From: Alphaproteobacteria bacterium
Lineage (GTDB): Bacteria > Pseudomonadota > Alphaproteobacteria > Paracaedibacterales > JAKBAR01
Reading direction: 5' to 3'
NCBI GenBank assembly: GCA_019745755.1
Contig: JAIESS010000122.1
Span: forward strand, 1 to 7,617
Length of the DNA stretch: 7,617 nucleotides
Shown here: in pieces, positions 6,572 to 7,617 of the stretch
How the letters are laid out: every line of letters starts with the position of its first letter
How positions within the stretch are numbered: the first letter of the stretch is position 1
The notes under the pieces: model-generated
The model's input: the letters and a program-made list of their open reading frames with translations, nothing else
What the model was told of the DNA's origin: nothing
Databases searched by the model: none
Program-made: the position numbers and the translations under genes

Positions 6572-6624
6572 TAGGAACTTATTAATATAAATTTTTACTA
6601 AAAATTTATATTAATAAGTTCTAT
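6571..6624. repeat. Long AT-rich inverted repeat with 22-bp perfect arms
   Basis: The arm at 6575-6596 (begins GAACTTATTAATA) is perfectly complementary to the arm at 6600-6621 (ends TATTAATAAGTTC), with a 3-base loop ACT. With G6574 bulged, three more pairs join 6571-6573 to 6622-6624. A T-rich run (TTTTT, 6626-6630) follows. It may be a bidirectional terminator closing the gene that ends at 6333, a cruciform, or an operator just upstream of the next gene's promoter. The octamer AATCTTTT flanks the palindrome pair in direct orientation at 6542-6549 and 6631-6638. Confidence 0.85.
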
Positions 6625-6639
6625 GTTTTTAATCTTTTA

Positions 6640-6668
6640 TTAACTTTTGTCAATTTATGCTGTATAAA
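6640..6668 (+). promoter_or_regulatory. Candidate promoter for the proline-rich exported protein gene
   Basis: TTAACT at 6640-6645 matches four of six -35 positions, and TATAAA at 6663-6668 is a good -10, with a 17-base spacer. Transcription would begin about 6675, giving a leader of about 45 bases. The long inverted repeat ends 15 bases upstream of the -35. Confidence 0.4.
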
Positions 6669-6718
6669 GAGTTTCTCGTGTCTTTATTGAATTTAGGAAA
6701 ATATTGAAGGAAGTCTGT

Positions 6719-7617
6719 ATGTGTCGATTTTATCGTTTTTTAATTGTTTTTGTTGCAGGAATTTTTGCACCTGTTCTTTATACGAGCGCTTATACAGCTC
6801 AGACTGTACAGCCCGTTAGTGGAAAAACAGGGTTTCAGACTATTGTTGCATTGCATAAGCATTTAAGGAGCATGCCTGATCAACACACACAGAGTGCAAG
6901 AGAGCAGGCAAAGGCTTTGATCATCCTCATTGCAACGGGAGATATGAAAGATTCATCAGGTAAGACTGTATCTTTTGGTGTCAATCCGGATCCTTCTCTC
7001 ACAACAGAAGCTCAACGTAATGAAATGATAGATGCAATTCATCTTACGGCTGCGACAAATCATAGCCTTGAATATTATCTCGAAGCTCTCCTTGATCACC
7101 CACAGAAACATTTTAATGTATCACATATAAGGGCTGTTCGTTATTATTTCAAAGATGCACCAGCCTTTAAGTTGCCACCGCCCCCTTCTTTTGACCTAAG
7201 TAAGCTGCCGCCGCCTATCTTTTCAGATATGACGTCATCGCCATCAGCTGACTCACGTCCCAAATTTAATCCGCCGTCGTCATTTCCTGGTCTTCCACCT
7301 CCGCTAAACTTTGGATCGACGCCTCCACATACGCAGCAGCAATCAAATGCGGAAGAAAAACCGTCGCCGACTGTTATTCCCAAACGTTCCCAAGGCTTCG
7401 GAAATTTACTCGATGAAATTAAAAATCGGAAACATAAATCGAAAAAAGACAATGCGAATGCGAAGAAGGGGAATACATCCTCAAGTCAACCAAGTCAACC
7501 AATGACGCATCAATCCTATGATCCGGATCATCCTGATGCACATTCTCTGGATGATTTCATGGCGGCATTGGGTGAACTTCTCTCAAATGACGGTGGACAA
7601 AGAGTCATAGATAACCT
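6719..7617 (+). CDS. Exported proline-rich protein with a WH2-like motif, 3' end outside the window
   Basis: The frame opens at ATG 6719 with a good ribosome binding site (AAGGAAG at 6707-6713, five-base spacing) and stays open to the right edge: 299 residues without a stop. Residues 1-27 form a Sec signal peptide (R3, R6, then a hydrophobic core to about 23, Ala-ending cleavage sites at 24 and 27). Residues 28-147 are a mainly helical region I do not recognise. Residues 151-205 are proline-rich, with KLPPPP (151-156), KLPPPI (162-167), NPP (184-186) and GLPPPL (191-196). Residues 225-243 (GFGNLLDEIKNRKHKSKK) resemble the WH2 actin-monomer motif LLxxIxxGxxLKK, but R237 replaces Gly and the LKK part is imperfect (K240-S-K-K). 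A lysine-rich run and an SSSQPSQP linker follow, then a helix-like SLDDFMAALGELLS (276-289). The layout recalls Rickettsia RickA. An actin role is inference; the C-terminus, possibly including an export domain, is unseen. Confidence 0.88.
   Translation, partial: MCRFYRFLIVFVAGIFAPVLYTSAYTAQTVQPVSGKTGFQTIVALHKHLRSMPDQHTQSAREQAKALIILIATGDMKDSSGKTVSFGVNPDPSLTTEAQRNEMIDAIHLTAATNHSLEYYLEALLDHPQKHFNVSHIRAVRYYFKDAPAFKLPPPPSFDLSKLPPPIFSDMTSSPSADSRPKFNPPSSFPGLPPPLNFGSTPPHTQQQSNAEEKPSPTVIPKRSQGFGNLLDEIKNRKHKSKKDNANAKKGNTSSSQPSQPMTHQSYDPDHPDAHSLDDFMAALGELLSNDGGQRVIDN
7483..7500 (+). repeat. Tandem 9-base repeat inside the proline-rich gene
   Basis: AAGTCAACC occurs twice head to tail (7483-7491 and 7492-7500), encoding SQPSQP. 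Just before it, AATGCG is doubled at 7451-7462, encoding NANA. Both lie in the low-complexity linker after the WH2-like motif and keep the reading frame, which points to slippage-driven length variation in this linker. Confidence 0.7.

Larger units (their letters stand above)
6334..6718. other. 385-base AT-rich spacer between two exported-protein genes
   Basis: No gene is supported here. From left to right it holds a weak inverted repeat GTTGATG 6355-6361 with CATCAAC 6379-6385 (17-base loop, no T run), a featureless stretch to about 6540, two adjacent large palindromes (6550-6624), a candidate promoter (6640-6668), and the ribosome binding site of the next gene (AAGGAAG 6707-6713). Confidence 0.7.

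Noticed and set aside
7144..7452. 102-codon minus-strand frame, glycine-rich
   Set aside because: It is the antisense of the proline-rich segment (CCN codons read backwards give GGN), with no start signal of its own.

Overview
The window suggests an alphaproteobacterium with a moderately AT-rich genome, perhaps of the Holosporales/Rickettsiales type (intracellular or protist-associated). The basis is the alphaproteobacterial-style ribosomal protein L28, an LpxB and YhhQ of similar flavour, decaying genes, and secreted proteins with host-interaction-like composition. The taxonomic placement is inference, not something the sequence proves.

Layout. Bases 1-744 hold the 3' two thirds of lpxB (lipid A disaccharide synthase). 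A good sigma70-type promoter at 871-900 drives rpmB (L28, 945-1250). A GC-rich hairpin separates it from a yhhQ-family queuosine-precursor transporter (1327-2085). A GNAT acetyltransferase follows through a 4-base ATGA overlap, but it is broken by a TAG nonsense codon and a one-base deletion, so it is a recent pseudogene (2082-2635). Bases 2636-3290 have no convincing gene: the first ~300 bases are unusually GC-rich and hairpin-rich, the rest looks like decayed sequence. On the minus strand lie a RluA-family RNA pseudouridine synthase (4587-3898) and, 57-78 bases downstream of it depending on the start used, a signal-anchored FKBP-type peptidyl-prolyl isomerase (3819-3349), ended by an intrinsic terminator. 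A second minus-strand terminator (4668-4691) sits upstream of the pseudouridine synthase with no annotated gene reading into it. On the plus strand follow an unrecognised exported 496-residue protein (4843-6333), an AT-rich spacer with two adjacent large palindromes (6550-6624), and a gene running off the right edge (6719 to beyond 7617).

The right-edge gene is the most interesting object. It encodes an exported protein with a helical N-terminal region, three LPPP-type proline clusters, and a motif resembling the actin-binding WH2 element followed by a lysine-rich stretch. That order (proline-rich, then WH2) recalls bacterial actin nucleators such as Rickettsia RickA. The housekeeping half (lpxB, rpmB, yhhQ, pseudouridine synthase, FKBP) looks ordinary; the right-hand 2.8 kb looks like an accessory block of exported proteins of unknown role.
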